Shown here piece by piece: positions 51,423 through 63,903 of a stretch of DNA of 64,000 bases; within the stretch, counting starts at the first letter, position 1, and every line of letters begins with the position of its first letter. Source of the stretch: Zoroaster sp. YZ-2022 (lineage: Eukaryota; Echinodermata; Asteroidea; Forcipulatida; Zoroasteridae); assembly GCA_029582265.1 (NCBI GenBank), contig CM055835.1, positions 10,407,500-10,471,499 of the forward strand, written 5' to 3'. The notes beneath the pieces were generated by a model that did no database searches, was not told where the DNA came from, and saw only the letters and a list, made by a program, of their open reading frames with translations. The translations under genes and the position numbers were made by a program.

Positions 51423-52383
51423 TTGTGAAAGATAAAAATGGATGCTTACATGTCTATTTTTGTTTAGTTAGTGCAGATGTTTTTATATATATATATACTT
51501 GCGCTAAGCAGAGAGCCATACATTTAGGTCCTGATCTTTGGTAGACAGCGTCGTGTTTCATGAGTTCGATCGAATTAGTTCGTTCATGGAAGTTCATTAT
51601 TTTTCAATTTCATTGTTTGTATTACTTGGACTGACTGGTTCGTTTGATATTGCTTATAGTCTGTTTATTTTGCTTTTCGTATAAACTATCCACCAATTTT
51701 GTAATTTCGTTGGATCAATATCAAGCAAACTCAGTTGTATATTTACATGTGGTAACAAATTTTGCCAGCTGTTAGCAGTTACACAATGCATTATTGGTTC
51801 ATGTCTATCACTTCAACTTGTAGTATAGTTAGATATGTAATTCTAGATATGTTGACCTATCTGTTTATTTGTAATGAATTATACGACATTATACGACACA
51901 GGGTCAGGTGTTTTCTGAGACCTAGAAGCAATGTTTTAGAATCATTAGAGGTCTACATTAAGGATTTACATGTTTACAAAAAATCTTTTTGAGTTAACAT
52001 CCCCTTTGTCGGCCATTTTGAAAATGGCGGGAAATATATATACTTATGTCCATATGTCCATAACTCCATAACTCAATAGCTCCACCTGTCGGCGAATTAA
52101 TTTGTTGTTTAATGTTGTCTTTTCCGTCCTAACTTTTCTGACCCTCCAGTAGTGTAAAGGGGGCGGGTGGTGGGGGGGGGGGGTGTAACGAGGTATAAAA
52201 TGTTCAGTGGGTTTCTTGTGGTAGGATGGCCTTGTAGAGGTGCTGGTCACCTGTTCTATCTGGCTTTGTTTAAAACTAATTTTTGTGTATTTTTTGTCTT
52301 TTACGGTTTTGGTTTTATATTTAATTGATATAATTTGATTGCCAGTGTAAAATGTAATAAAATAAAAATAAAAAGTATACCTG
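51423..52383. other. Non-coding; G-run near 52150-52190
   Basis: A short (TA)n near 51487, a G-rich run (GGGGGCGGGTGGTGGGGGGG, 52158 on), and a second LINE-like 3' end near 52336. No gene. Confidence 0.4.
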
Positions 52384-52651
52384 GCTTTAGTTTACATTTT
52401 AGTATTTTAGCACTTTTTTATAGGTCGGGGATTCCAAAAAGACCACTGACAATTGAGAACAATTAATTGTTAGGTACAAAACTGAGGCCACGCCCATTTT
52501 AGATGAAATGCCACGCCTTTAAATGCTTATAGATTAGTTTACAGGCTATAGTTTACATTTTTGTATTTTATCACTTTTTTATGTGTCAGGGTTTCCAAAA
52601 AGATCAATGACAATTGAGAAAAATTAGTTGTTAAGTACAAAACTGAGGCCC
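52384..52651 (+). repeat. Two-copy ~164-bp direct repeat abutting the CAT array
   Basis: TAGTTTACATTTT.GTATTTTA.CACTTTTTTAT...CCAAAAAGA.CA.TGACAATTGAGAA..ATTA.TTGTTA.GTACAAAACTGAGGCC occurs at 52387-52490 and again at 52550-52650. The second copy stops exactly where the CAT repeats begin. Confidence 0.85.
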
Positions 52652-53655
<1,004 letters not shown>

Positions 53656-53850
53656 ATCATCTATTGCTCTATGGGGCCAGGTCCGAGGCCAAACCATATC
53701 TGCCGAGTGGCCAGGGATCAAGCCCGGTTCAGATGCAAACAACCTGGGTAATGGCAGTAGCGGGGATCACACAACGGGAAACATGCCTTTTACGTGGTTG
53801 TACACACAATAAATATGTATAGGAAGAAACTGACCTGAAATATTGTAAAA
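53656..53850 (-). mobile_element. tRNA-headed unit, body only
   Basis: ATCTATTGCTCTATGGGGCCAGGTC ... GAAACTGACCTGAAATATT matches the body of the 28.8-kb unit. The tRNA head is missing, its place being taken by the CAT array, and the tail is replaced by unrelated sequence after GAAATATT. Confidence 0.85.
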
Positions 53851-53909
53851 TGCACTCGGAAGTACGGAAGCGCATTGCTGCCAAATTGAAGGGTAATTTT
53901 TTTTAAAGT

Positions 53910-53982
53910 CGTTTGAACGAGATAATAAGTCGTACGAACGACATAGTAAGTTGTTCGAACGACACAGTAAGTCTTTGTTTGG
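53910..53982 (+). repeat. 21-bp minisatellite, three units
   Basis: AGTCGT(T/A)(T/C)GAACGA(G/C)A(T/C)A repeated at 21-bp spacing around 53918, 53939 and 53960, with internal GTTCGAAC-like symmetry. Confidence 0.75.
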
Positions 53983-55890
53983 ATTGATTTGGCCTACGTC
54001 AATTTTGAAGAAAACATTTTCATTACGCTCTTATACTGTGCTAATTACAAGTTTACGGTTTGAAGAGTTAATGTGATTATCTTATTTACACAATCAATTA
54101 ATGTTGATTAATTAATTGTTTGGCCATTCACAGTGTCCCTGTACCCTTTTCATAGTCTTCATAATAGTCACTCTGGTTGCCCACTTAAGTCCGGATTTGA
54201 ATTGTTTTATGTAATTTTGTTTTATAAAATTAATTCAGAAGCAAATCCTTTTTGTATAATATGCACGGAAAGATAATCCAAAATAATTTTGTTGGAATAC
54301 AAATGCATATTCATGGTTAGAGTACGATGGGAGTTCTGGGAATGTAAAAAAGAAATCGCATCCCTGTTGTATATACATAACAAAGACCAACTTGAAGTGG
54401 TTTGCAGGGAGCTCCTTCACCAACTCAATTATTCATAGATTCGTGTAAATAGTAATATTCCAATATTAAATTTCATGTAGACTATTCACTTTGTGCGATT
54501 GAATAAGGCCTTAACAGATGCGTTCGTGAAAATCAATGAAGGCGTCAGTATACATTAAGGAGTGGTGCCTGTGCTGTCTTGGATGCCACATATATGACTT
54601 TAATAAAGGCTACCCCTACGACTGGGATACGAACGTGTTTTAATGAAATAAAAAAAACCTCTGCGATTCTTCTTTATGTACACAAACGGCAGCTTTCCAT
54701 GATGATTACATTAATTCGACTGAGCAATACTAAATGTAGTACTGACAAAAGGAAAAACGAAATAACGTAAAATAAATGATTGTGAAAAGTCGGTCAATGT
54801 AAACTCGAGACGGTGAAATAAAACGCAATTTATATTATAAGTGAGAGAAATCAGAGAACCTTCGTATTGGCGAACATTTATTTTTCCCACTGACAAAATA
54901 GGTCAGCAAGAAATAAATAGGCCTAACTTTATGTGACAGTCATGAAAATGAAGGCTGTAAGTCTAGAGACCCCCTGTTTAGTTTTTAACCGTACACTCTG
55001 CATTACGTAATTTCTGTTCATTAAATTTTATTTATTCTAATTAGGCTAGTGATATCATTTAAATTATTTCGCGGGCTTCTACCTTCATCATATTCTTTAC
55101 CGAAGACTGATCTATGCGCACTTTGTCTTCATACACAGAAATAAAACTATTTCTGAAACCAAAGAAAGTGTCACCGTGAACCACCTTTCAACGTCTCAAG
55201 GGTCACATTTACAAATATACAAACAATAAAAGGATATCACCTTCACTCATATACAGTTTGTCAGATATACGCTTGCGTTGCATCTTTCACATTTTCTCGT
55301 ACGTTACGGTGTCGTTTACTGTATACTAAAAATAGAAGAATGGCATGGCTTACTGTTGTTCAGTGTGGTTGTAACATTGATCTTGAGAGGTGAGTTTTAC
55401 AGTTTTTAGCTAGACCAGCATGCATTATAAACACAAATAGGCTTCCGCGTGCGCGCAGTGGTATCAGCGAATGAGCAAATCAGTGATGCAACATTATGGT
55501 TGATTTGTGCATAACAGCTGAATTAATTCCTCGTCTTTTCAAAAGTCACTTCTCTGAATTTTCGGTGTTGTCTTGTTATCTAGGGGTTTAGTTATCGATC
55601 AGTTTTTAGGTAATCACTGTTTTGGGGGCAAGATATAGGGATTTGATCATATGTACTCTCAGCCCTGCTGTGATACTGAGTCACAAAACAGCGTCCAAAT
55701 AATGTCAAAAATAATCATGAATTGGTTTAATTATACATCTTGATTCTTAAAAGTATATAAGGATGCATTTACAACAATATTTACAAATAGTTTAAAATTC
55801 CTATAATGATATGTAATATTTTATATAGCGAATTACCTGTGTATCATTCCTATAATCTTTCTCATCTCTATGGGTAGTATACAGCTCAGT
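53983..55890. other. No recognisable feature
   Basis: No supported coding region. A TAGGCCTA palindrome lies at 54918-54925. Confidence 0.4.
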
Positions 55891-55904
55891 ATGTACAACT
55901 TTTT

Positions 55905-56120
55905 TTTAGCGCTACAGGGCTAATCAAACACAATTACTACCTCTACTCTGACATGCACCCATTTATACTCTCACATGCACCCACTTATACTCTCACATGC
56001 ACCCACTTATACAGTTAAGTGTCTTGCTCAAGGACACAAGTACCATGGTGGTGACTGGGATTCGAACCCACGTTCTAACGACTCAGCCATCACAACACAG
56101 GTCCGATGAACCATGACACT
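55905..56120 (-). mobile_element. SINE with GTGTCCTTGAGCAAGACAC core, minus copy
   Basis: Minus strand: head with B-box GGGTTCGAATCC, then CTTGTGTCCTTGAGCAAGACACTTAACTG and GTGTTTGATTAGCCC, matching the plus-strand copy at 61050-61392. The section between core and tail contains a 22-bp minisatellite (CTCTCACATGCACCCACTTATA, three units, 55949-56015) that the other copy lacks. The 3' tail is lost. Confidence 0.8.
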
Positions 56121-56164
56121 CCGTTTGAGGCTTCTGTTGCTGAGGGGCTCATTATCCCTGAATT

Positions 56165-56595
56165 GTTCACCATCGGCGATGTAAACAATGCTGAATCATT
56201 CGTAAAACAAAAACATCTCCTAGAAAAAATACGGTGAGTGTGTTTTATTTGTCCTAACAATAAATGCATTGCACGGTGCTTCCGTTTGCTGCGGGAATCG
56301 TTTTAAATCTGTCTTTAATTAAACAATATAAATTTAAAAAAAAATAACTACGTAAAAATAAATACAGCGGTGTTTTGTTTGAAGCTGAAGATTAGCAAAC
56401 TTTATTTGCTTTGAAATTATCGTAGACTTTTCTCCTTTAATTAGTCCGCCGGCCAAAAAATAAATAAATTGCCGCCGGCGATGTAAACAATTTTGAAACA
56501 TTCTTAATTCAAAAACATGTCTTAAAAATACGGTGAGTACTGTATACTTTATTTTTTGTTCAAACAATTTAATGCATTGCATTGGCGTGAAATAA
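56165..56595 (+). repeat. ~300-bp diverged direct duplication
   Basis: CGGCGATGTAAACAAT..TGAA.CATTC.TAA..CAAAAACAT.TC.TA.AAAATACGGTGAGT..GT occurs at 56174-56240 and 56476-56540, each followed by an AATGCATTGCA segment. Each copy carries the splice-donor-like ATACG|GTGAGT on the plus strand. No open coding frame precedes them. Confidence 0.7.
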
Positions 56596-56599
56596 TTCC

Positions 56600-57791
56600 T
56601 TTTTTTATTTTGATTTTCTCCTTGGTTGAATTTTTCAATTTAAAAATGTTTTCCCCTCGGGCTGTGTCAGTTATGTTCACATGAATTCCCCTTCGACCAG
56701 ATGACTAGCACTTGAGAAATTATTGTTGGATCACAGTGTTAAACGTATGCCATTTACGAAGTGTTACTGGATCATAGTAACACAGTTTTTTCGACATCAT
56801 GAAACCCGGTGGCTTCTCACATGGATTGACAAGTGAATTGATTTGATTCTTTCCCGTACATAAGTAATCGGAATTGCTTTCAGCTCCAATTGATAACCAA
56901 AGTGAACAGAATCTGGGCTATTGTGTATTTTTGAAATACTAAAAGTGTGGTACACTATAAATAGTCGTTATAATACTGATAGATACACAACTTAAACTAG
57001 ACTTTTGATGTAAAATCTGATTATAATAAACAGCCATAAGATAACAGTGTGTTTATCGTCCAAGATTTGTGAAAGCAAAATAATTGTTATTTATTTTATG
57101 CTAATTGATGTAAGTTGTGCGTTGGGTAAATACAAAATAACCAAGTGGTTAAATGTTACGTTTGTTTTAAGCTGATTATGGTTTCAATTTCCCTAGGAAT
57201 AATTCAGTATTACACGAACACACTAATGAACAAGTGAAATTACTGTCAGCAAGTTTTTTGGAAAGACTCTTTCCTAAATGTTTACATTATCAATAAACCA
57301 ATCTGAATGTATTTTTTACTATTTTCTCGTTTACAACACAAGTTATTATATGCAAGGTATATCTTATTTCCAATTAAATAAACATAGGCCTACTCGTAGA
57401 ATCAGTTTTGCTAACATCATAACACCAATGTTGTAACTTCCCTTGTTATATCTTTGATGCTGAGCTGCATCGGTGAAGGACAGAAAAGAAGACAGGTCAT
57501 CCATCAGATCTTATCACACAGTCTAAGATTGTAAATGAGTATTCATTCGTTTCTTTAACATTCTGAAATATTCATAATTCTTTATTGTATAAAACAGTTT
57601 TAAGGGAATAAAGATTTGTCGTGCGGTCTTTACCGCGGCTTAATGACCTGTTTTGGGCGTGGTCAAAGGTGATAAGGATCAAAGGCGATAAGTCTTAGCA
57701 AAGACCAAACGTCAAACTTTTGTTCCCATTCAGAAATGCCCGTATCGATTTAAAAATGTAATAATTTTTGTTGATTAAAGCCAAATAAAAA

Positions 57792-57824
<33 letters not shown>

Positions 57825-59128
57825 CAGATTAAAAATATATATGTATATTATTTTGCATAAATTATAACAGAACAGTTTGTTCGGACGCAGTAACTGATAC
57901 AAACAAAATACATTGTATTCATTGTATTCTTTATTCCACAATAAAATTAGCTGAAACTTTCACACAATTTGTAAATTTACATCTTGATTCTTAGTACGGA
58001 TGCATTTCTACATTTTAACAAAAGTGTGTACTGGCGGGAAAATAATATCCGACTGGGGTCTGGGGTACTAGGCCGCACCCGTATTAACACCCATAATATT
58101 ATATATTATCAGTGAAATTATATATTGATATTATGATGTAAATGCGATTTGAAGCTTTGCATGGTAGATTGGATAATAAAGATTAGGTTAAATATATAAC
58201 GCCCGTGTTAAAATGTTGAATTGCTATTTTTGTGGGGTTATAAGCTTTCATTTGAAACACTGAACGAAAACATCTGTCAAGGATTAGTACCAGTAAAATA
58301 AAAAATAAAAAACTCAAATAAATCAAATGTTGGCATAACTGTTTTAATCCTCAGCTTACATGAGGCCGTGTGCATTCTTCTGATTGGCCAACGCGGCTGT
58401 TAATCAGAATCAGTTTCCGATATCCGAATTTCATAGGCCTATTTGTTTTTCGTTTATTATCTTTCAAAATTCGCTCGCTTTTTAAATTCTATATTGTTTG
58501 GGTCTCTTGAGCCAAACACGGCGATTTGTCTTTAACAGGTAATATGATGTGTAATAATCTCTTCCTGGAAGAAAAGGTGTGATTCCTCCTCCAGAGAAAA
58601 GAGATACCATAAACCTAATATTTCTTACTATGATTTCATAGTAAAGCTCCATCACACTTTGTATTCATATTAATTTTAGATTGAGAATTATAATTACAAA
58701 CTAACTTGTTAACATGTCAGTTCTGTTGGTGTTCAAGTGGATCACAATAATCGAAATTATTCTCCAACAGTTTATGTTTTTTCTCCAAATAGAGAACACT
58801 TCAGAAACAATAGCTTTTTTAGGAAATTTGTCAGGATAATAACCTATTGCACTGAGTAGGCCTTTTCACTAAAAGTGTATATGGAATTAAGCCAATTGAC
58901 ATTAGCGTATGAACATAGGCTCTTAAGCGAGCCACGAAAAACAGATATGCTTTATGATAATCCTTTGTATAATTGACAGAAAAATATATACAACTATTAC
59001 TTTGTACTGAAATACCGCATCGGTTTGGTTTTATTTATCATTTAGTTTTATTTCTTATTATTTTAGTTTAAAGAAATACACAGGTAATATAAAGAGTAAT
59101 ACACAAGCAATGTCAGACCAGAAGTCTA
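56600..59128. other. No recognisable gene
   Basis: AT-rich throughout. A poly-A run lies at 57799-57824. TAGGCCTA occurs at 57385-57392 and 58434-58441. No supported ORF or RNA gene. Confidence 0.45.
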
Positions 59129-59129
59129 T

Positions 59130-59835
59130 TACACTGTAAAATCGTTGGGTAAAAGTAATTGGGGAAAGTCAGTTTAACCAACGTTTGGTAAATATTGATC
59201 AATTTGTTGATACAATTTAGAAAATATTTAACCAACTCATATACGTTGAGTTGGTCAATGATTAAATACCATTTGCTGGGGAAACATATTATTATATAAT
59301 AACATAATATTGGGTAGCCGCATTAAGCCCAACCCAGATGGTCAAAGTTTCCCTGTTAGTTGGGATTTTGGTAACACTTTATCTTGGTGAAAATAATTGG
59401 GCAATTTGTAATGACCAAGAAATGGTCTGTTCCTCACTATATTATTGTTAAAATTTATTAACCAAAATTGGTGCCCAGTAATTAACATTTGTTGGTTAAA
59501 TTTAATCGATCAATTGGGTAGCCAAATGGCTATTCTAACCCATTTGGTTAAGTTTTCACTGTTAGTTTGGATTTTATTTTAACATTGCACCCATCTCTTT
59601 GTGAAAATAATTGGGAATTGAATTTTTTTATGACCAAAAAATGGTCTGTTTTAATATTACAAACCAACATGAAATATTCACTAATGTGGCCAAATAACGC
59701 CCATATTTGTTGGTATATTTTGCGTAAATTAACTACCAGTCAGCATTTGGTCAAACATAAGCCTACTGCTGTTCATGACATTGGTCTCAGTACAGGTTGG
59801 TCTTTCGTTGGTACCCAATTTTATTTTAGAGTGTA
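59130..59835. mobile_element. ~706-bp non-autonomous element with TACACT(G/C)TAAAAT ends
   Basis: It starts TACACTGTAAAATCGTTGGGTAA and ends TTACCCAATTTTATTTTAGAGTGTA-like sequence, the inverse of the start over about 20 bp with mismatches. The interior is rich in TTGGG/CCCAA words (ACCAACTCA, TTGAGTTGGT). No ORF of its own. A target duplication is not evident. Confidence 0.5.
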
Positions 59836-59913
59836 CCTATGTGTAGGTAATAGACTTCTGGTCATACCCATTACTCGGACGGCAGGGCCCATCCCTAGAT
59901 ATGCGTTCACTGC

Positions 59914-60462
<549 letters not shown>

Positions 60463-60534
<72 letters not shown>
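60463..60534. repeat. (TA)n microsatellite
   Basis: A TA tract replacing the expected continuation TTGGCTGATGCC of the repeat unit. Confidence 0.95.
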
Positions 60535-60535
<1 letters not shown>

Positions 60536-60624
60536 CTCGCCCAATCACAACACTACAGAAGACTAAAATTGACACCAAGGTTTTGCAGGTTACACAGCAA
60601 TTTGTAAAAATCCAGCTCAACTGG

Positions 60625-60846
60625 TTCGAACGTTTGTGAGAAAATAAGGAGACCAGCTCAAAAAAAATAAATCAACGCGTTTTTGTGTCTAAATTCATTA
60701 ACACAGGAAAGTTTTGTTTGGTCTAAAAATCAACACTGCGCGCGTTTCTGCTGTGGAAAATAAACGGAAACACGTGTTCTTAAAAAAGACGTTTGAACAT
60801 TTGTGAGAAAATACGGAGACCAGCTCAATTTTTTTTTTAAATAATA

Positions 60847-60902
<56 letters not shown>
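60625..60902 (+). repeat. Two-copy direct repeat and (AAT)n
   Basis: CGTTTGTGAGAAAATA.GGAGACCAGCTCAA occurs at 60633 and 60797 (period about 164 bp). The second is followed by T8 and an AAT array at 60842-60902. Confidence 0.8.
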
Positions 60903-60903
<1 letters not shown>

Positions 60904-61049
60904 TGTATGAGAATATTGCAGTCGGATCGGTGCGTCAATAATTATTGCGCAAGCGCCCCAGCAATGTTTTACATCGGGGTCAATATACAGTTAACGTATC
61001 GTGTATGTTATATAAGCTCACGAAAAGTATGAGGAAAGTTCATCTATAA

Positions 61050-61357
61050 AGTGCCATTGTCAAGCGGTTTAGTGCATCGGATTTGTGTTCTGATGGCTGA
61101 GTCGTCAGAATGTGGGTTCGAATCCTAACCGCGACCATGGTGCTTGTGTCCTTGAGCAAGACACTTTACCATAATTGCTTTTCTCCACCCTGTGAGGGCA
61201 GAATTGGTTGTTGTGTTTGATTAGCCCAATATGCGCCGAAATGGAAGCAATTGAGATGTATACTCCCCAGGGAGCTGATATGGTTTCAGGAATGATTTAT
61301 GAGCCTGATGAGCAGGGGTAATAATATTTTGGTGGATACGTGCGCTATATAAGTCCA

Positions 61358-61392
<35 letters not shown>
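61050..61392 (+). mobile_element. SINE with tRNA-like head, conserved core and L2-like 3' tail
   Basis: Full-length plus-strand copy: head (CAAGCGGTTTAGTGCATCGG ... GTGGGTTCGAATCCTAACC, with B-box GGTTCGAATCC), core GTGTCCTTGAGCAAGACACTTTACC (itself an inverted repeat), body, and 3' end GGTGGATACGTGCGCTATATAAGTCC followed by (ATT)n. The 3' end matches that of the L2 LINE at 6.8-6.95 kb, implying that the SINE is mobilised by the L2 machinery. Confidence 0.8.
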
Positions 61393-61393
<1 letters not shown>

Positions 61394-61699
61394 ATATAAG
61401 AATATATAAATATAAATGTTTCGGGCCCTAAAACAGATTATTTAAAACTCAAAGTCTGTATTGTTAAAAAGTTAAAAGGTGTTGTGAGCAGTGTTGTGTA
61501 GAATGTTTTTTACGCTAGACGTTAAAGAATTAATACATTAAGAAATCTAGTGCTCACCAGAAATGGGTAAAAATCGCTTTGCGAACTCTCTCTTGTAGAT
61601 GTGCTTCTATATACTTGTCATACTTTAAGCTTAACTTGTCAACTCAACTGCAGGGAGAATAGTACACACACATATTTCTGCGTCGGCATTCTTAAATGT
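61393..61699. other. 3' flank of the GPCR gene
   Basis: Intergenic, downstream of the minus-strand GPCR. No clear AATAAA on the minus strand was found close to the stop. Confidence 0.35.
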
Positions 61700-62653
61700 C
61701 TATGTTATTCTTGATACTGTCCCATTGTTGCTGTTCAGAACTTCGGCCTGTCTTCGACCAAACATTTGTGCCAGTCCTTGTCGAAATTGTCTATACTTGA
61801 CGGCGTAGATGATGGGATTCGCACACGAGTTAGACGCAACGAGCGCCACAGACACAATATACACAGGCCCCTCGAAATCCAGCTGGTACCCAAAGTTGAA
61901 CATGAAGAAAATGACCGCATTGAGTGTCCAACAAAAGACGTATGTGACGAAAACAATCAGGAGAGTTTTGAAGGTGTTGCGCCGGGCGCGAAGCAGGGAA
62001 TCCCCGGCCGATTCGACGGCCGGCTGGCTAGCCATACGGGTCGGTTGCGGGCCAATCTGGGCTGCGCCGCGCTTCAAAACAATGGTGATATGAATATACG
62101 CCAGCAAGATTGCAACAACTGGTATGGCATACTGAAGAAAGAAGATCATAACCCCGACTGCCTGGGAGCCAGGAACATTCAGCGAGGTGCAAGTACCGTT
62201 CACGTTGGCGTAGAAGAAAATGTTGTAACTGCTGCTGCCGAACCCCATCAGCCATGATGCAGTCATCATCATGGTCACAACCTTTGGGCCGTAAAATCGT
62301 GCATACTTGAATGGAAATACGATTGCAAAATATCTCTCGAAGGTCAGAAACACCAGGTTGATGGTCGAGGATGTAAGAAATGCCCAAAGGAAGAAATCAG
62401 AAATCCACAGCCTGCAGATGATATCGCCCAAAACATCCGGTGGAAGAGGGTCCGGGACGGGTAAGCTGCTGCTGAGGAGAAGCGTCACCGAACCTAAGAA
62501 GTCGATGATGGCTTGGTTGGCGATGAAGGCGTTGGTCTTAGTGTGCATGGCTGTTGTCTTGTAGATAACTAGACACACTAAAGCATTCCCGAAAATTCCA
62601 AGCAAACCAACAATTGTTTTAATGATGCGCAGCACCAAAATATGTTCAGCCAT
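61700..62653 (-). CDS. Class A (rhodopsin-like) G-protein-coupled receptor, orphan
   Basis: An intact single-exon frame of 317 residues with seven hydrophobic segments. Landmarks: TM1 Asn23 (GNALV), TM2 Asp51 (NQAIIDF), Cys80 before TM3 and Cys155 in loop 2 (likely disulfide), ERY 106-108 at the end of TM3, Trp134 in TM4, Pro178 in TM5, CW 241-242 in TM6, NPIIY 279-283 in TM7. The start is supported by an in-frame TGA 9 nt upstream (TGACTCAATATG). Odd points: the extracellular N-terminus is only ~8 residues, DRY is ERY, and the TM6 proline is replaced (CWTLN instead of CWTPN). A glycosylation sequon NGT (152) lies in loop 2. This type resembles lineage-expanded peptide-receptor-like orphans of marine deuterostomes. 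It acts at the plasma membrane; the ligand is unknown. Confidence 0.9.
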   Translation of the reverse strand: MAEHILVLRIIKTIVGLLGIFGNALVCLVIYKTTAMHTKTNAFIANQAIIDFLGSVTLLLSSSLPVPDPLPPDVLGDIICRLWISDFFLWAFLTSSTINLVFLTFERYFAIVFPFKYARFYGPKVVTMMMTASWLMGFGSSSYNIFFYANVNGTCTSLNVPGSQAVGVMIFFLQYAIPVVAILLAYIHITIVLKRGAAQIGPQPTRMASQPAVESAGDSLLRARRNTFKTLLIVFVTYVFCWTLNAVIFFMFNFGYQLDFEGPVYIVSVALVASNSCANPIIYAVKYRQFRQGLAQMFGRRQAEVLNSNNGTVSRIT

Positions 62654-62659
62654 ATTGAG

Positions 62660-63028
62660 TCAATAGGAATTATCACCCGTACGTAGTATGTAACTGTTAA
62701 GTGCAAATCTAGTGTACGTGTGATAAAGTGTGACAGATTGTTTGAGATGGTTAGACTTCTTACTGAGACTGACAATTGCCACTTTAGATACTCATTTATA
62801 TTCAGAAGTAGCCGTATAATCAGCCAATCATGGGCGACCGCAGACATACGTTGGTAGCAAGGCGAGTGACTAATATCCCAATGGGAAAAACCCGTATAGG
62901 GTAAGGGGATGTCCATATTGCAACGAAGCCATGTTCACGCCATGCTCATTAACTATGCAGCATATAATACGTGAATACATGTGTTGCATAAAATATTACA
63001 CTACATAAACCTGGGTGTTTAAAATTAT
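62660..63028. other. Upstream region of the GPCR gene
   Basis: Presumed promoter side of the minus-strand receptor. No TATA box at a convincing distance. The short ORFs here lack any motif. Confidence 0.35.
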
Positions 63029-63697
63029 AAGTAAAGACTGTTTGCGATGACACCATGGAGAAATTCTTTTTTAAGTAGTAAATAGTTCTGAAAAGAACCG
63101 GTATTCCGGCATTCTCCTGAAGACGATCAGAGCAGGGACGTGCACAGGGTTGTAGAGGGGCAGGGGCTCAGAGTCTGAAAAGGGCAGTGTAATTCCATGC
63201 GAGCGCGCGTAGCGCTTGAGCTAAAAAAAATTTGGGCGTTTATTTATTAATAAAAACTGTAAGACATAGGTCTCGAGTGGGAGCGGGATGTCAATTTCGT
63301 GTTTCAGTGACAGCGTGTGCCTGCCTATCAAAGACGTATAGGCGCGCGCGGCTATGCGTGAAATCTAGTTTCGCGGAGGGGCACATGCAGGCCCGTGCAC
63401 AGGAATAGTAAGGGGCATCTCTGCTGACCTAATATTTATTCTAATTTTATTCTATCCTGACATCTTTCAACTAGGCAGGGCAGTCTATGCGCAACAGGAA
63501 CTTAATAATTCATTCAAAAAAAAACAAAAACAAAAACCTTGGGCTAAAAAGGGCACTTTTTATACTAGGCAAAAAGGGCAGGGGCTCAAGCACCCTTTGG
63601 GACCTATGTATGCACGTGCCTGGATCAGAGCATACTGAGTTGTAACCAACCAGTTCTTTACTTATCCTTTTTTTCACCATGCAAAGCTACAAGTCTT
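63029..63697. mobile_element. Penelope-like terminal segments (inverted arrangement), split by a hAT MITE
   Basis: 63029-63110 (GACTG..GCGATGACACCATG.GAAATTC ... TAGTTCTGAAAAGAACCGG) is in the same orientation as 48888-48950. In contrast, CCTGAAGACGATCAGAG|CATACTGAGTTGTAACC ... CACCATGCAAAGCTACAAGT (63116-63132 with 63623-63697) is inverted relative to 48849-49000. The hammerhead-like core is reduced: the GAAA box and its neighbours are deleted. Confidence 0.65.
63133..63622. mobile_element. hAT-type MITE with 8-bp target duplication
   Basis: 490 bp with ends CAGGGACGTGCAC and (inverted) CAGGCACGTGCATAC. It is flanked by a perfect direct duplication GATCAGAG (63125-63132 and 63623-63630). 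An 8-bp duplication and CAGG-type ends are hAT hallmarks. A second start-like motif CAGGCCCGTGCACAGG lies inside at about 63388, suggesting a nested or duplicated copy. No transposase. Confidence 0.85.
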
Positions 63698-63720
63698 ATT
63701 TTAAATTACACCAGTGGTCT

Positions 63721-63903
63721 TCAGTCGCCCAACAAAGTTGACACCACTGTTGTTATTTTATCACCAGATTTTTTGCAGTATACGTGCATGGGTTTAAGCA
63801 ATCTTTGAGAATAATGTTCGACGGTCGCGCCATCTGCACGCACTATAATTGAATTGTGTAGGTGTTCTGCGAAGTCTTCTGGTGAAAGTAGCCTCCGTAG
63901 CAT
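63721..63903 (-). CDS. Small hypothetical ORF, 60 codons
   Basis: An ATG in a good Kozak context (GTCACCATGC) with in-frame stops upstream opens a frame with mixed composition (LRRLLSPEDFAEHLHNSI ... VVSTLLGD) that stops at 63721. It ends just before a Penelope terminal segment. I recognise no family; it could be a first exon or chance. Confidence 0.2.
   Translation of the reverse strand: MLRRLLSPEDFAEHLHNSIIVRADGATVEHYSQRLLKPMHVYCKKSGDKITTVVSTLLGD

Noticed and set aside
51762..51992. 76-codon ORF
   Set aside because: No homology recognised, AT-rich hydrophobic composition, likely chance.
61766..62564. Plus-strand ORFs opposite the GPCR
   Set aside because: They have no recognisable motif and lie antisense to an intact seven-transmembrane frame.
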